Source: Lactiplantibacillus garii
Lineage (GTDB): Bacteria > Bacillota > Bacilli > Lactobacillales > Lactobacillaceae
Length of the DNA: 64,000 bases
Direction of reading: 5' to 3'
Assembly: GCF_003885105.1 (NCBI RefSeq)
Contig: NZ_QWZQ01000001.1
Coordinates: 62,001 to 126,000 of the forward strand
The first letter of the stretch is position 1, and each line of letters opens with the position of its first letter. Shown here in pieces: positions 7,487 to 16,216 of this stretch. The notes under the pieces were generated by a model that made no database searches, was not told where the DNA came from, and saw nothing but the letters and a program-made list of their open reading frames with translations. A program made the translations under genes and the position numbers.

Positions 7487-8542
7487 ATGTCAAAGCTCAG
7501 CAAGTCTCTCTTAGGTCTTTCATTTGTATCGGTTCTAGGTCTCGGTCTAGCCGGCTGTGCGAGTGGTACTAGTACCAGTTCAAGCAGCAACAGCAGCGCC
7601 AGCAAGGGCAAAGCCATCACGGTCGTTTTCTACCCGAACGAATCGGCTAAAAGTTTCGCCGGTTCCCGTGACGCCTTAAAGAAATCCATCGAAAAAGCAA
7701 CTGGTAAGACGGTTAAGTTACAAACTACGACCGACTACAACGTTGCCATCCAAGCGATTTCTTCTGGTAAAGCCCAATTAGCTTACATGGGGGCCAACGG
7801 TTACATCCAAGCCCACAAGTTAAGTAAGGACGTGGTGCCATTCGCCGCCCAATCTGATGGTGAAGGAACCTTGAAGAAAGCCACTTACAACTCATACTTA
7901 ATGGTACAACAAAAAGATGCCAAAAAGTATGAAGAAAACGGTAAGTACAGCATTAAGAACATCAAGGGCAAGAAGATGTCCTACGTTTCAAACAGCTCCA
8001 CTTCCGGTTTCTTAGTACCAACGGCCGAAATCACCCGTGAATTCAAGGTCAAGGATAGTGACAAGGATAAGTTAACTCAAAGTGGCCAGTTCTTCAGCAA
8101 AGTCCTTTACGGTGGTTCTCACCAAGGTTCAGCCGTCAACTTGATTAAGGGTGACGCCGACGTTGCCGCCTTTGATGACGCTGATTTGATGCCGTACTTG
8201 AAAGTAACTAAGGGTTCTTGGGATAAAGTTGGGTCAACCTTCACCGTTAAAGACGACGCCGAAGCACCGTTTAGCAGCTTAAAGGGCAAATCCGTTGTTA
8301 ACATTGCGATGATGCCTGTTCAACAAGGTCCGTGGGTCTACAACACGAAAGCTTTGACTAAGGATGATCAAGAAAAGATTGCTAAAGAATTTACGTCACA
8401 ATCATTTGCTGATAACGAAAAAATCTTCTCAAAACCAGGTGCCAAAACACCAATGATGTTCCCTAAGAAGACGAACAAGACCAAATTAGTTAAGGTTACG
8501 GATAAATGGTACGCCCCAACTCATAAGTTAGTTGGTTATTAA
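7487..8542 (+). CDS. phnD: Phosphonate ABC transporter substrate-binding lipoprotein PhnD
   Basis: This is the extracellular phosphonate-binding lipoprotein that feeds the PhnC/PhnE importer. From the ATG at 7487 it has 351 residues. It opens with a lipoprotein signal peptide with lipobox LAGC (Cys24), then a Ser/Gly linker and a type II periplasmic binding fold with the PhnD-family motifs YPNESA and AYMGANGYI. A TTG at 7478 in the same frame is only 3 bases from the GGAGG SD, so the ATG 12 bases away is the better start. It is the first gene of phnD-phnC-phnE-phnE-phnX-phnW. Confidence 0.93.
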   Translation: MSKLSKSLLGLSFVSVLGLGLAGCASGTSTSSSSNSSASKGKAITVVFYPNESAKSFAGSRDALKKSIEKATGKTVKLQTTTDYNVAIQAISSGKAQLAYMGANGYIQAHKLSKDVVPFAAQSDGEGTLKKATYNSYLMVQQKDAKKYEENGKYSIKNIKGKKMSYVSNSSTSGFLVPTAEITREFKVKDSDKDKLTQSGQFFSKVLYGGSHQGSAVNLIKGDADVAAFDDADLMPYLKVTKGSWDKVGSTFTVKDDAEAPFSSLKGKSVVNIAMMPVQQGPWVYNTKALTKDDQEKIAKEFTSQSFADNEKIFSKPGAKTPMMFPKKTNKTKLVKVTDKWYAPTHKLVGY

Positions 8543-8579
8543 ACCGATCTCCATTTAGGTATTCAGGAAAGGAACTGCT

Positions 8580-9353
8580 ATGCTCAAGGTCATTCAACTA
8601 GATAAAACTTACGGTTCAAATAAGCACTCGCTCAAAAACGTCAACTTCACCGCACAACCCGGAGAAGTGACGGCCATCATTGGGCCTTCAGGTGCTGGGA
8701 AAACAACGATTCTGCGGAGTATTAATCAGTTAATTCGCGATGATAGTGGGCAAATTTTATTAGATGGACAGGATATTCGCCAGGCTAATAAAGCCGGCTT
8801 ACGCAAAATTCGTCACCACATTGGGATGATCTTTCAAAACTATAATTTGATCAGCCCCCTCACCGCTTTAGAAAACGTCTTGCACGGGCGGTTGGGAGCC
8901 AAGTCCACGGTAGCGGGTATGCTGGGTCTTTACAGTAACGAAGAAAAGACTGAAGCCCTTGAACTTCTAGACGAAGTGGGCTTAAAAGAATACGCCTACC
9001 AACGGTGTGATCAACTTAGTGGTGGTCAACAGCAACGGGTCGGCATTGCCCGTGCCCTGATGCAACATCCCAAAATGATTTTATGTGATGAACCAATTGC
9101 GTCCTTAGACCCTAAGTCCACTAAAATCGTCATGGATATTTTACGCCGACTCGCGAAAGACAAACAACTGATTATTCTTATCAACCTTCATCAAGTTGAC
9201 ATTGCGATGGAATACGCCGACCACGTTGTTGGCATCAACAGTGGCGCCATCGTCTTTGAAGGGGCAACCAAAACAGTTGATGACGACGTTTTACAAAAGA
9301 TTTATCGCCAAACTGACGACGCTAAAACGGTGGTGAGTGCAAATGAAAACTAG
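8580..9353 (+). CDS. phnC: Phosphonate ABC transporter ATP-binding protein PhnC
   Basis: The cytoplasmic ATPase of the phosphonate importer, 257 residues. Walker A is GPSGAGKT (about residues 34-41), the Q-loop is at GMIFQNYNL, the signature LSGGQQQRVGIARAL and Walker B MILCDEPIASLD, with the H-loop at INLHQVD. These match PhnC. The SD AGGAAAGGAA sits just before the ATG. Its end overlaps the start of the first phnE gene by 11 bases. Confidence 0.95.
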   Translation: MLKVIQLDKTYGSNKHSLKNVNFTAQPGEVTAIIGPSGAGKTTILRSINQLIRDDSGQILLDGQDIRQANKAGLRKIRHHIGMIFQNYNLISPLTALENVLHGRLGAKSTVAGMLGLYSNEEKTEALELLDEVGLKEYAYQRCDQLSGGQQQRVGIARALMQHPKMILCDEPIASLDPKSTKIVMDILRRLAKDKQLIILINLHQVDIAMEYADHVVGINSGAIVFEGATKTVDDDVLQKIYRQTDDAKTVVSANEN

Positions 9354-10146
9354 TTTCCAATCACCCCAACAATTTTTCCGTCAACGGCGGTTACGTTTAT
9401 CAGTCGTTTTAATCATTTTGATTGGAATTTACGTCACTTCGATGGCCCTCGTAAACTTTCAAACTTGGACCTCGATTGCTAAAATTCCGGCAGGTTTAAT
9501 TTGGTTGTTCCACAACTTTATTCCCACGGAACGTTCGATTTCTTACTTAGGACCCATTCTTTATCAGTTATGGCGGACCTTGCTCGTTTCAATTTCTTCC
9601 ACCATCGTTGCGAGTCTGTTTGCCCTCATCTTTGCCATTCTGGGTGCTAAGACGACGACCCCTAGTCCCGTCTTCCGGATTGTGATCCGGTTTGGGGCCT
9701 CACTACTCCGGAATATTCCGGTGGTCGCGTGGGCAATGATTCTCCTGTTTTCTTTCAAACAAAGTGACTTCACCGGGTTCTTAGCCTTGTTCTTTATGAC
9801 CTTAGGCTACCTCACCCGGGCTTTCACGGAAACCATTGAAGACCTCGACGCCGAAAAGTTACAAGCTTTACAAGCCGTCGGTGCTAACTATTTTCAATGC
9901 GTTTTCTGCGGCGTGTTGCCCGAAGCTGCCAGTACGTTGACCAGTTGGGTCCTGTATATGATTGAAAACAATTTACGGGACGCCACCCTTGTTGGGCTGT
10001 TAACCGGGACCGGTGTCGGGTTTCTCTTCGACTACTATTTCAAGAGCTTCCGCTATGACGCCGCCGGTCTGATCGTCTTGTTAATTGCCATCTTGGTTAT
10101 TTTATTAGAGTTAACGTCCACTCAAATACGGAGGGCCATTGCATGA
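9343..10146 (+). CDS. phnE: Phosphonate ABC transporter permease PhnE (first copy)
   Basis: A 267-residue membrane permease with about six transmembrane helices and the cytoplasmic EAA-type loop LQALQAVGANYFQCVF, which contacts PhnC. I chose ATG 9343, which follows a GGTGGTGAG SD, over the in-frame GTG at 9337. It overlaps phnC and ends with an ATGA overlap into the second phnE. Paired PhnE permeases in one operon are usual in Firmicutes and probably form a heterodimer. Confidence 0.93.
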   Translation: MKTSFQSPQQFFRQRRLRLSVVLIILIGIYVTSMALVNFQTWTSIAKIPAGLIWLFHNFIPTERSISYLGPILYQLWRTLLVSISSTIVASLFALIFAILGAKTTTPSPVFRIVIRFGASLLRNIPVVAWAMILLFSFKQSDFTGFLALFFMTLGYLTRAFTETIEDLDAEKLQALQAVGANYFQCVFCGVLPEAASTLTSWVLYMIENNLRDATLVGLLTGTGVGFLFDYYFKSFRYDAAGLIVLLIAILVILLELTSTQIRRAIA

Positions 10147-10997
10147 TTGAAAATAGTCAACCTAAACCGAAAACAATTCAGCCAGTCGCACCCCAGACTA
10201 AGCACGTTTCCTTAGTCACCCGCCCCCGCAAAATTTTACGCGGGGTCCTCGCGGGTCTGGCAATCATCACTATTTACTCCCTCGCAACGTTAAATAACGG
10301 GAATTTAGTGTTTGCGGACGCTTTTAAAAGTCTCGGGGTCAACCTGAACGCCATGTTCTTACATCCCGGAGTTGGTCAGGATACCTTTGGGCAATTGTTA
10401 CGCGCACTCGTTACGAGCGTTTCTTTGGCCATGCTGACCACCCTGCTCGGAGCGGTCATCGCCTTCTTCATTGCCGTGGGCGCCGCCCGCAACTTAGCAC
10501 CTAGCTGGTTAGCCACTACCATCAAAGCGGTTATGGCCTTCATTCGCGCTATTCCGACCATTCTGTGGGTTCTGATTTATTCCGTCGTTATGGGTTTGGG
10601 GGCCAGTGCCGCCGTGGTTGGTTTGACCTTCCACAGTGTGGCCTACCTCGTTAAAGCGTACTCGGAAAGTATTGAAGAAACCTCTCAAGATACGATTGAA
10701 GCTTTAAAAGCTAGCGGCGTTGGTTTTTGGCCAATTGTTTTTCAAGCCATCCTGCCATCAATCGTTCCCGCACTGCTCAGTTGGACCTTCATTCGTTTTG
10801 AAATCAACTTTGCCAACGCGGTGGCCGTTGGGGCCGCTGCCGGCGCGGACGACATTGGCTACTTCCTCTTCATGGCGGGTAGTTTCTACTTTAACTTCCA
10901 CGAAGTTGGTTTAATTGTCTACTTACTCTTAGCCGTTGCCATCGTCCTCGAATTGGTTTCCATGAAACTACGGGGCCACTATTTAAAGCATAACTAA
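10143..10997 (+). CDS. phnE: Phosphonate ABC transporter permease PhnE (second copy)
   Basis: The second integral membrane permease, 284 residues, with an N-terminal cytoplasmic extension rich in Pro/Lys/Gln before the first of about six helices. The EAA loop reads TIEALKASGVGFWPIVF. It starts inside the stop codon of the first phnE (ATGA). The two permeases are clearly diverged, which argues for a heterodimeric channel rather than a recent duplication. Confidence 0.93.
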   Translation: MIENSQPKPKTIQPVAPQTKHVSLVTRPRKILRGVLAGLAIITIYSLATLNNGNLVFADAFKSLGVNLNAMFLHPGVGQDTFGQLLRALVTSVSLAMLTTLLGAVIAFFIAVGAARNLAPSWLATTIKAVMAFIRAIPTILWVLIYSVVMGLGASAAVVGLTFHSVAYLVKAYSESIEETSQDTIEALKASGVGFWPIVFQAILPSIVPALLSWTFIRFEINFANAVAVGAAAGADDIGYFLFMAGSFYFNFHEVGLIVYLLLAVAIVLELVSMKLRGHYLKHN

Positions 10998-11023
10998 TCT
11001 ATCGTATTCAAAGGAGTTTTCAC

Positions 11024-11818
11024 ATGACTATTCAAGCAGTTATTTTTGATTGGGCCGGTACGACCATTGACTATGGTAGCCGGGCCCCCATCGTCGCTTT
11101 CCAAAAAGCGTTCGCAAACGTCGGCATTACCATTACCGAAGCTGAAATTCGCCAGGATATGGGGCTTGACAAATACACCCACATCCACAAAATCATTAGC
11201 TTACCCGCCGTTCAAAACGATTGGCAAGCCCGTTTCCAAGTTTTACCTTCAAACGATGATTGTGACCGCATTTACCACGATTTTAAGTCCATTCTCTTGG
11301 CTTCCCTAACGGACTTTGCCCAGTTAAAGCCGGGTATGGATCAAGTGATCAGTTACCTTAATGAACACCACATCGCGTACGGCACCACAACCGGTTACGA
11401 TGCCGAAATGTTAGCCTTAGTTTTACCGATTGCCGCAAAACAGGGCTACCGGCCGACCGTTAACATCACCTCAGAGCAAACCAACGGTATCGGTCGACCG
11501 GCGCCCGCCATGCTGGAATTGGCCAGTGATAAGTTAGAAATCACCGCCGCTAACAGCGTGATGAAAGTCGGTGATTCAATCAACGATATCCTCGAGGGTC
11601 AAAACGCGGACGCCATCAGCGTTGGAATCGTCGACGGGAGTAACTTAATGGGCCGTTCACAAGCTGAATTTGACGCCCTTTCAGCCGCCGAACAAGCCGC
11701 TTTACGGGCTCAGGTCGCTGGTGAATACGAAAAAGTTGGCGCGGATTACATTCTGCAATCAATGGCCGAGTTACCGGCCCTGATTGACAGTATTAACCAA
11801 CCCGTTACGGATCAGTAG
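11024..11818 (+). CDS. phnX: Phosphonoacetaldehyde hydrolase (phosphonatase) PhnX
   Basis: PhnX cleaves the C-P bond of phosphonoacetaldehyde to acetaldehyde and phosphate. The 264-residue HAD-superfamily protein has the nucleophile Asp9 in FDWAGTT, where the WAGT signature is specific to phosphonatase, and Lys50 in GLDKYTHI at the position of the Schiff-base lysine of Bacillus cereus PhnX. The distal HAD Asp is in VGDSINDI. With the next gene it completes degradation of 2-aminoethylphosphonate. SD AAAGGAG precedes the ATG. Confidence 0.95.
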   Translation: MTIQAVIFDWAGTTIDYGSRAPIVAFQKAFANVGITITEAEIRQDMGLDKYTHIHKIISLPAVQNDWQARFQVLPSNDDCDRIYHDFKSILLASLTDFAQLKPGMDQVISYLNEHHIAYGTTTGYDAEMLALVLPIAAKQGYRPTVNITSEQTNGIGRPAPAMLELASDKLEITAANSVMKVGDSINDILEGQNADAISVGIVDGSNLMGRSQAEFDALSAAEQAALRAQVAGEYEKVGADYILQSMAELPALIDSINQPVTDQ

Positions 11819-11833
11819 TTCGGAGGAAAAACA

Positions 11834-12934
11834 ATGAAACAACCTTACTTATTATTAACACCCGGCCCACTAAGTACCACGCCCACGGTTAAAGAAGCCA
11901 TGCAAATTGACTACTGTACCTGGGATAGTGATTACCGGCACGTTACGGAAACCATTCGCCAACAAATCTTAGCGCTTGCTCAGGCTAATCCCGACGTTTA
12001 CACGACCGTCCTCATGCAAGGTAGTGGCAGCTACGGAGTTGAAGCTACGATTGGGACCGCCATTCCCCGTGAAGGCGCCGTTTTAATGGTTGCCATCAAC
12101 GGAGCGTACGGCCGCCGGATCAGTGAAATTGCGGACTACTATGGGATTCACCACGTCGACGTGGTCTTTAACGAGGACGAAGCCGTTGATCCGGTCCAGG
12201 TCGAAGCAGCGCTTGCTGAACATCCCGAGGTCACCCACTTCGCTACCATTCATAGTGAGACCACGACCGGGATTCTCAATCCTATCGAGCAACTGATGCC
12301 CATGATGCACGCACGCGGTATTGTGACCATCATCGATGCCATGTCCAGCATGGGGGGCGTCCCGATCAACGTTGACGAACTGGACTGTGACTACATCATT
12401 AGTAGTGCTAACAAGTGTGTCCAAGGCGTCCCCGGCTTTGCCTACATCATTGCGAAGCAAACGACCCTCGCCCAAACGGCCGATAACGCCCGTTCACTGT
12501 GCTTAGACCTTTACGCGCAGTGGCGCGCGATGACTAAGCAACCTGGTAAGTGGCGCTTTACGTCACCAACCCACGTCGTTCACGCCTTTGCGCAAGCTTT
12601 AGTTGAACTGCAAGCGGAAGGCGGCGTACTACCACGCTACCGGCGTTACAGCGCTAACCAAGAGCTGCTTAGTCACGGTATGCAAGCCCTCGGATTTGAC
12701 CTCGTAATCGATCCGGCCGTTCAGGGCCCCATCATTACGTCGTTTAAATACCCAACGCACCACTTTGATTTCGCTGATTTTTACCAATTCATTAAGGAAC
12801 GGGGCTTTGTCATCTATCCTGGTAAAGTCTCAACTATTCCTAGTTTCCGGATTGGTACCATTGGTGACGTTGACACCACCGATATCAAACGACTACTCGC
12901 CATTGTTAGTGATTACCAACAATTAAACCAGTAG
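11834..12934 (+). CDS. phnW: 2-aminoethylphosphonate--pyruvate transaminase PhnW
   Basis: PhnW transfers the amino group of 2-aminoethylphosphonate to pyruvate, giving phosphonoacetaldehyde (the PhnX substrate) and alanine. The 366-residue class V aminotransferase starts LLLTPGPLSTTPTVK. It has the PLP Asp168 in IIDAMSS and the Schiff-base Lys194 in SSANKCVQG, the position used in Salmonella PhnW. It is the last gene of the phosphonate operon; the SD GGAGG lies 16 bases after the phnX stop. Confidence 0.95.
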   Translation: MKQPYLLLTPGPLSTTPTVKEAMQIDYCTWDSDYRHVTETIRQQILALAQANPDVYTTVLMQGSGSYGVEATIGTAIPREGAVLMVAINGAYGRRISEIADYYGIHHVDVVFNEDEAVDPVQVEAALAEHPEVTHFATIHSETTTGILNPIEQLMPMMHARGIVTIIDAMSSMGGVPINVDELDCDYIISSANKCVQGVPGFAYIIAKQTTLAQTADNARSLCLDLYAQWRAMTKQPGKWRFTSPTHVVHAFAQALVELQAEGGVLPRYRRYSANQELLSHGMQALGFDLVIDPAVQGPIITSFKYPTHHFDFADFYQFIKERGFVIYPGKVSTIPSFRIGTIGDVDTTDIKRLLAIVSDYQQLNQ

Positions 12935-12944
12935 TTCAACGAGC

Positions 12945-12993
12945 AAAGAAGCTCCGGGATACACGTAAGCGTGTGTATCCCGGAGCTTCTTTT
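12945..12993. terminator. Terminator between phnW and galE
   Basis: A 20-bp stem (12945-12964 with 12973-12992, 8-base loop) with T4 on the plus side and A-rich sequence on the other. It can serve both convergent genes. Confidence 0.9.
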
Positions 12994-13005
12994 GACTGTT
13001 CAAGG

Positions 13006-14001
13006 TTAGTGACGATCGTCGTAACCGTTAGGGTGTTTCTGCGTCCACGCCCAAGCGGTTTTAATAATTTCGTTAACGTCATCGTAGTTTGGCTTCCAGC
13101 CTAAGACTTTACGGGCCTTATCACTAGCCGCAACCAGTGAATCCGGATCACCAGGGCGCCGTGGTGCGACTTGGGCAGGAATTGGTTGCCCAGTGACTTC
13201 ACGGGCGGCCGCTAACATTTGTTTGTTAGAGAAACCGGTCGAAGAACCCAGGTTAAAGGCATTACTGTCGTTACCAGCAGCTAAGTACTTCAACGCTAAG
13301 ATATGCGCGTCGGCTAAGTCTAAAACGTGCACGTAATCCCGGACATTGGTCCCATCCGGCGTGTTGTAGTCGTCACCGAAGATCTTCAGTTCGTCCCGTT
13401 TGCCTTGAGCCACTTGCAAAATAATTGGCACTAAGTGGGTTTCAGGGCCGTGGTCTTCACCAATACTCCCGTCCGGCTTAGCACCGGCAACGTTGAAGTA
13501 CCGTAAAGCAACGAACTTGATGCCGTACGCCACGTCGGACCAGTGCATAATTTGTTCCATCATCAGCTTACTTGCGCCGTAAGGGTTAATTGGTTCTTGC
13601 GGATCAGTTTCCTTAATTGGAATCCGTTCCGGTGTCCCGTACGTTGCGGCGGTTGATGAGAAGACGATCCGTTTCACATCGTGAGCCCGCATGGTTTCAA
13701 GTAACGTAATCATACCACCAGTATTGTTATCAAAATACTTCAGTGGCTTAGCCATTGATTCGGGAACGACGGAGAACGCTGCAAAGTGTACAACGGCTTC
13801 GATCGGTTCTTCATCAAAAACGTGGTTTAAAAAGGTCGCGTCCCGGACGTCGCCTTCGTAGAACTTCGCAGCGGCGTTAACGGCTGCCCGGTGTCCAGTT
13901 ACCAAATTATCCACAACCACGACGGAATAATCGTTAGCAACTAAACGATCGACCATGTGAGAACCGATGTAACCGGCTCCCCCTAAAACAAGAATTGACA
14001 T
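13006..14001 (-). CDS. galE: UDP-glucose 4-epimerase GalE
   Basis: GalE interconverts UDP-glucose and UDP-galactose for the Leloir pathway and for surface polysaccharide precursors. The 331-residue SDR protein has the NAD motif GGAGYIGS at residues 7-14, the catalytic SSTAATYG and YGASK (Tyr-x3-Lys), and substrate-loop sequences typical of GalE. It is monocistronic, with terminators on both sides and a GGGGAGG SD. No other gal genes are adjacent, which suggests a housekeeping glycan role. Confidence 0.95.
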   Translation of the reverse strand: MSILVLGGAGYIGSHMVDRLVANDYSVVVVDNLVTGHRAAVNAAAKFYEGDVRDATFLNHVFDEEPIEAVVHFAAFSVVPESMAKPLKYFDNNTGGMITLLETMRAHDVKRIVFSSTAATYGTPERIPIKETDPQEPINPYGASKLMMEQIMHWSDVAYGIKFVALRYFNVAGAKPDGSIGEDHGPETHLVPIILQVAQGKRDELKIFGDDYNTPDGTNVRDYVHVLDLADAHILALKYLAAGNDSNAFNLGSSTGFSNKQMLAAAREVTGQPIPAQVAPRRPGDPDSLVAASDKARKVLGWKPNYDDVNEIIKTAWAWTQKHPNGYDDRH

Positions 14002-14098
14002 AGTGTACCTCCCCTACATAGTTGCTTTAATCATAGCATATTCAGGGCCCCTGCGGCTTTAAAAATTGCCCGTTCGGTAAGCCAGTTTATTTGAACAA

Positions 14099-14130
14099 AC
14101 AAAAAAGTCGTCACGAATGACGACTGCGTT
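14099..14130 (-). terminator. Terminator after the acyl-ACP thioesterase gene
   Basis: The stem AGTCGTCA/TGACGACT (14106-14113 with 14118-14125) is followed on the minus strand by T6. It closes the operon that starts at tmk. Confidence 0.85.
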
Positions 14131-14138
14131 TTAACTGC

Positions 14139-14924
14139 TTATTTAATGGGTTCCGCTAGCGTTTGCCATAAAATGGTCACTTCACAGCACTTTTCATCGC
14201 CAACCTGAATCAAATGACTGGTTTTAACTTGGTCAGCTTGCTCGGCGGGTAAAATATTGACCTTGGCATCAACCGTGTGCCCGTACTGGACTTCGTTCTC
14301 GTAACGGACGTCAACGTGTAATAAATCGTGCTGTAACAAAAACTCTGCCGGCAACGTATCCAGTAACCAGTCAAAGTAGTGCGCGTTGTTCACGTGCCGG
14401 TTCGGGTCAATGTCAAAGAAGCGCACCTGGTACGGCTTGCTGATAGTCGTTGCAGTTTCCTCAAAACTAATTGGTCGGGGTAACCGCGGAATCCGTTTGA
14501 CCTGTTCCGAATGGTACGGCTCGACCAGCTCGGGTAAAATTTTAACAATGCGCCGGGTCGTCTGGCTCATCGTCACCCAAATACTCGTGATGTAAGCCAA
14601 CTGGTTACCCTGAGCATCGCGAATCCAAAATTCCCGAAACGCAAAGTACGGGTTGTAGGCCGTTCCACGGACGGCAATCGTGACCACTTCGTCTTGACGC
14701 GGCATCCGGGTAATGTCAATGGCGTACTGGGTGACGACCCAGCCCACCCCGTGACTCTGGACAAAGTCGGTCGTTAACCCCAACGCGTCACTCTGATCTT
14801 CCGATGCCAAAACGGCAATGTCGATCAACGTGGCCAAGGTCGCCCGTCCCGTGCGGTCACATTCATAGTACGTGATGCGGTGTTCTTCGCTATATACGCT
14901 GGCTGCTGCGCCTAAATTGGCCAT
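14139..14924 (-). CDS. Acyl-ACP thioesterase (FatA/FatB-like, double hotdog)
   Basis: The 261-residue protein matches bacterial acyl-ACP thioesterases, which release free fatty acids from acyl-ACP. The N-terminal hotdog carries ITYYECDRTGRATL, and the second hotdog begins near RFFDIDPNRHVNNAHYFDWL, containing the conserved Asn and His of the plant FatA family. An in-frame upstream start at 14942 would lie inside rsmI. The ATG at 14924 has a GGTGAGGAG SD 7 bases away and is preferred. It is the last gene of the tmk operon; the link with rsmI looks positional. Confidence 0.85.
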   Translation of the reverse strand: MANLGAAASVYSEEHRITYYECDRTGRATLATLIDIAVLASEDQSDALGLTTDFVQSHGVGWVVTQYAIDITRMPRQDEVVTIAVRGTAYNPYFAFREFWIRDAQGNQLAYITSIWVTMSQTTRRIVKILPELVEPYHSEQVKRIPRLPRPISFEETATTISKPYQVRFFDIDPNRHVNNAHYFDWLLDTLPAEFLLQHDLLHVDVRYENEVQYGHTVDAKVNILPAEQADQVKTSHLIQVGDEKCCEVTILWQTLAEPIK

Positions 14925-14925
14925 T

Positions 14926-15822
14926 TTAATTCTCCTCACCATTCATTTTTAAACCGTGAAATTCATTGTAAACTGCTTGCCGGGAAAGCTCCCGGCGCTT
15001 AGCAATCGCCTTAATTGCGGCGTTGGGCTTATCCCCCGCCGCAATCAGCGCTTCTACCTGGGCCTTAATTGGCAGCTGAGCTAGTTCGTCCGTTTGGGCC
15101 GGTTCACTCGTGTCAGGGTTAGCACTGATCAACAGTACGAACTCACCCTTTAGCTGGTGGTCCTGTGACCAGGCCACCATCTCATCCAACGTTCCACGGG
15201 CAAACTCTTCGTAGCGCTTGGTCAGTTCCCGGCAAGCCACAATTTGGCGGCTCCCCTCACAAACCGTTGCTAAGGTACTCAGGGTCTTCGCCACCCGGAA
15301 CGGGGATTCGTAAAGGATCACCGTTTCGTGGCGTTTAGCTAAGGTGGCTAGGACGTCTTTTTGTTCGTGTTTCTTACGGGGTAAAAAGCCGTAAAAGTAA
15401 AACGGTTGGGGGACTAATCCCGAAGCAATCAACGCCGTTAACCCCGCGTTAGCTCCCGGTAACGGAACCACCGGAATCTGACTCGCGACGCAGGCCGCCA
15501 CCAGTTCCTTACCCGGGTCACTAATCGACGGCATCCCGGCGTCACTAACTTGCGCTAGATTAACGCCGTCTTCCAACTTGGCAACCAGTTGCGGAATCCG
15601 TTCCTGGGTATTGTGTTCGTGGAAACTGATCTGCTTAGTCGTGATTTCAAAATGATTTAGCAACTTTTGCGTGTTGCGGGTATCTTCCGCTGCGATTAAA
15701 TCGACCGTTTTAAGGGTTGCGACCGCCCGGTAAGTCATGTCCTGTAAATTACCAATCGGGGTGGGCACCAAGTACAGCGTCCCAACGCCCCCGTGATCAG
15801 CAAAGCTCTGTTGCGTTTCCAA
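14926..15822 (-). CDS. rsmI: 16S rRNA (cytidine-1402-2'-O)-methyltransferase RsmI
   Basis: RsmI 2'-O-methylates C1402 in the decoding centre of 16S rRNA using SAM. The 298-residue protein has LVPTPIGNLQDMTYRA at the start, the SAM-pocket segment QVSDAGMPSISDPG and the GFLPRKKHE stretch, all diagnostic of the family. It follows yabA in the tmk-darA-holB-yabA-rsmI order conserved in Firmicutes. Confidence 0.95.
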   Translation of the reverse strand: METQQSFADHGGVGTLYLVPTPIGNLQDMTYRAVATLKTVDLIAAEDTRNTQKLLNHFEITTKQISFHEHNTQERIPQLVAKLEDGVNLAQVSDAGMPSISDPGKELVAACVASQIPVVPLPGANAGLTALIASGLVPQPFYFYGFLPRKKHEQKDVLATLAKRHETVILYESPFRVAKTLSTLATVCEGSRQIVACRELTKRYEEFARGTLDEMVAWSQDHQLKGEFVLLISANPDTSEPAQTDELAQLPIKAQVEALIAAGDKPNAAIKAIAKRRELSRQAVYNEFHGLKMNGEEN

Positions 15823-15844
15823 CCGTTCCTTCCTCCTCTGCGTA

Positions 15845-16192
15845 CTAAGCCCGTTCCCGTTCGCCGTAAATAACTTCTAGGCAAAAGACACAGGATTCAT
15901 CATCGTCACGCCGCTTACCGTAAAATTGGTTGCAGACGTGAAAGCCTTCGTCGTACAGCTTTTCTAAGTTTTGCCGGGATTTCGAAAGCGTGGTCGTGCC
16001 CGCGGGTTTCTTCGGCAGTTCGTTTTCAATTTCTACCATGTGCTCCCGTAAATGTTCGTTCTCAATGACCAATTCCGCATTTTTTTCCAACACGGTCGTC
16101 ATATCGGCGCGTAACTTAGCCATCTTGTCTAGCATTTGTTGCATCTGTTGTTCCATATCGCCAAAACTATCGTATAAATCACGCTTATCCAC
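15845..16192 (-). CDS. yabA: Replication initiation control protein YabA
   Basis: YabA binds DnaA and the DnaN clamp and restrains replication initiation. The 115-residue protein has an N-terminal coiled coil (about residues 10-60, DMEQQMQQMLDKMAKL) and a C-terminal zinc-binding part with HVCNQFYG and CVFCLEV. The start is GTG with a GAGGGTGAG SD. Its position between holB and rsmI is conserved. Confidence 0.93.
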   Translation of the reverse strand: MDKRDLYDSFGDMEQQMQQMLDKMAKLRADMTTVLEKNAELVIENEHLREHMVEIENELPKKPAGTTTLSKSRQNLEKLYDEGFHVCNQFYGKRRDDDESCVFCLEVIYGERERA

Positions 16193-16216
16193 GCGCTCAC
16201 CCTCGTTTTCCTTTAT

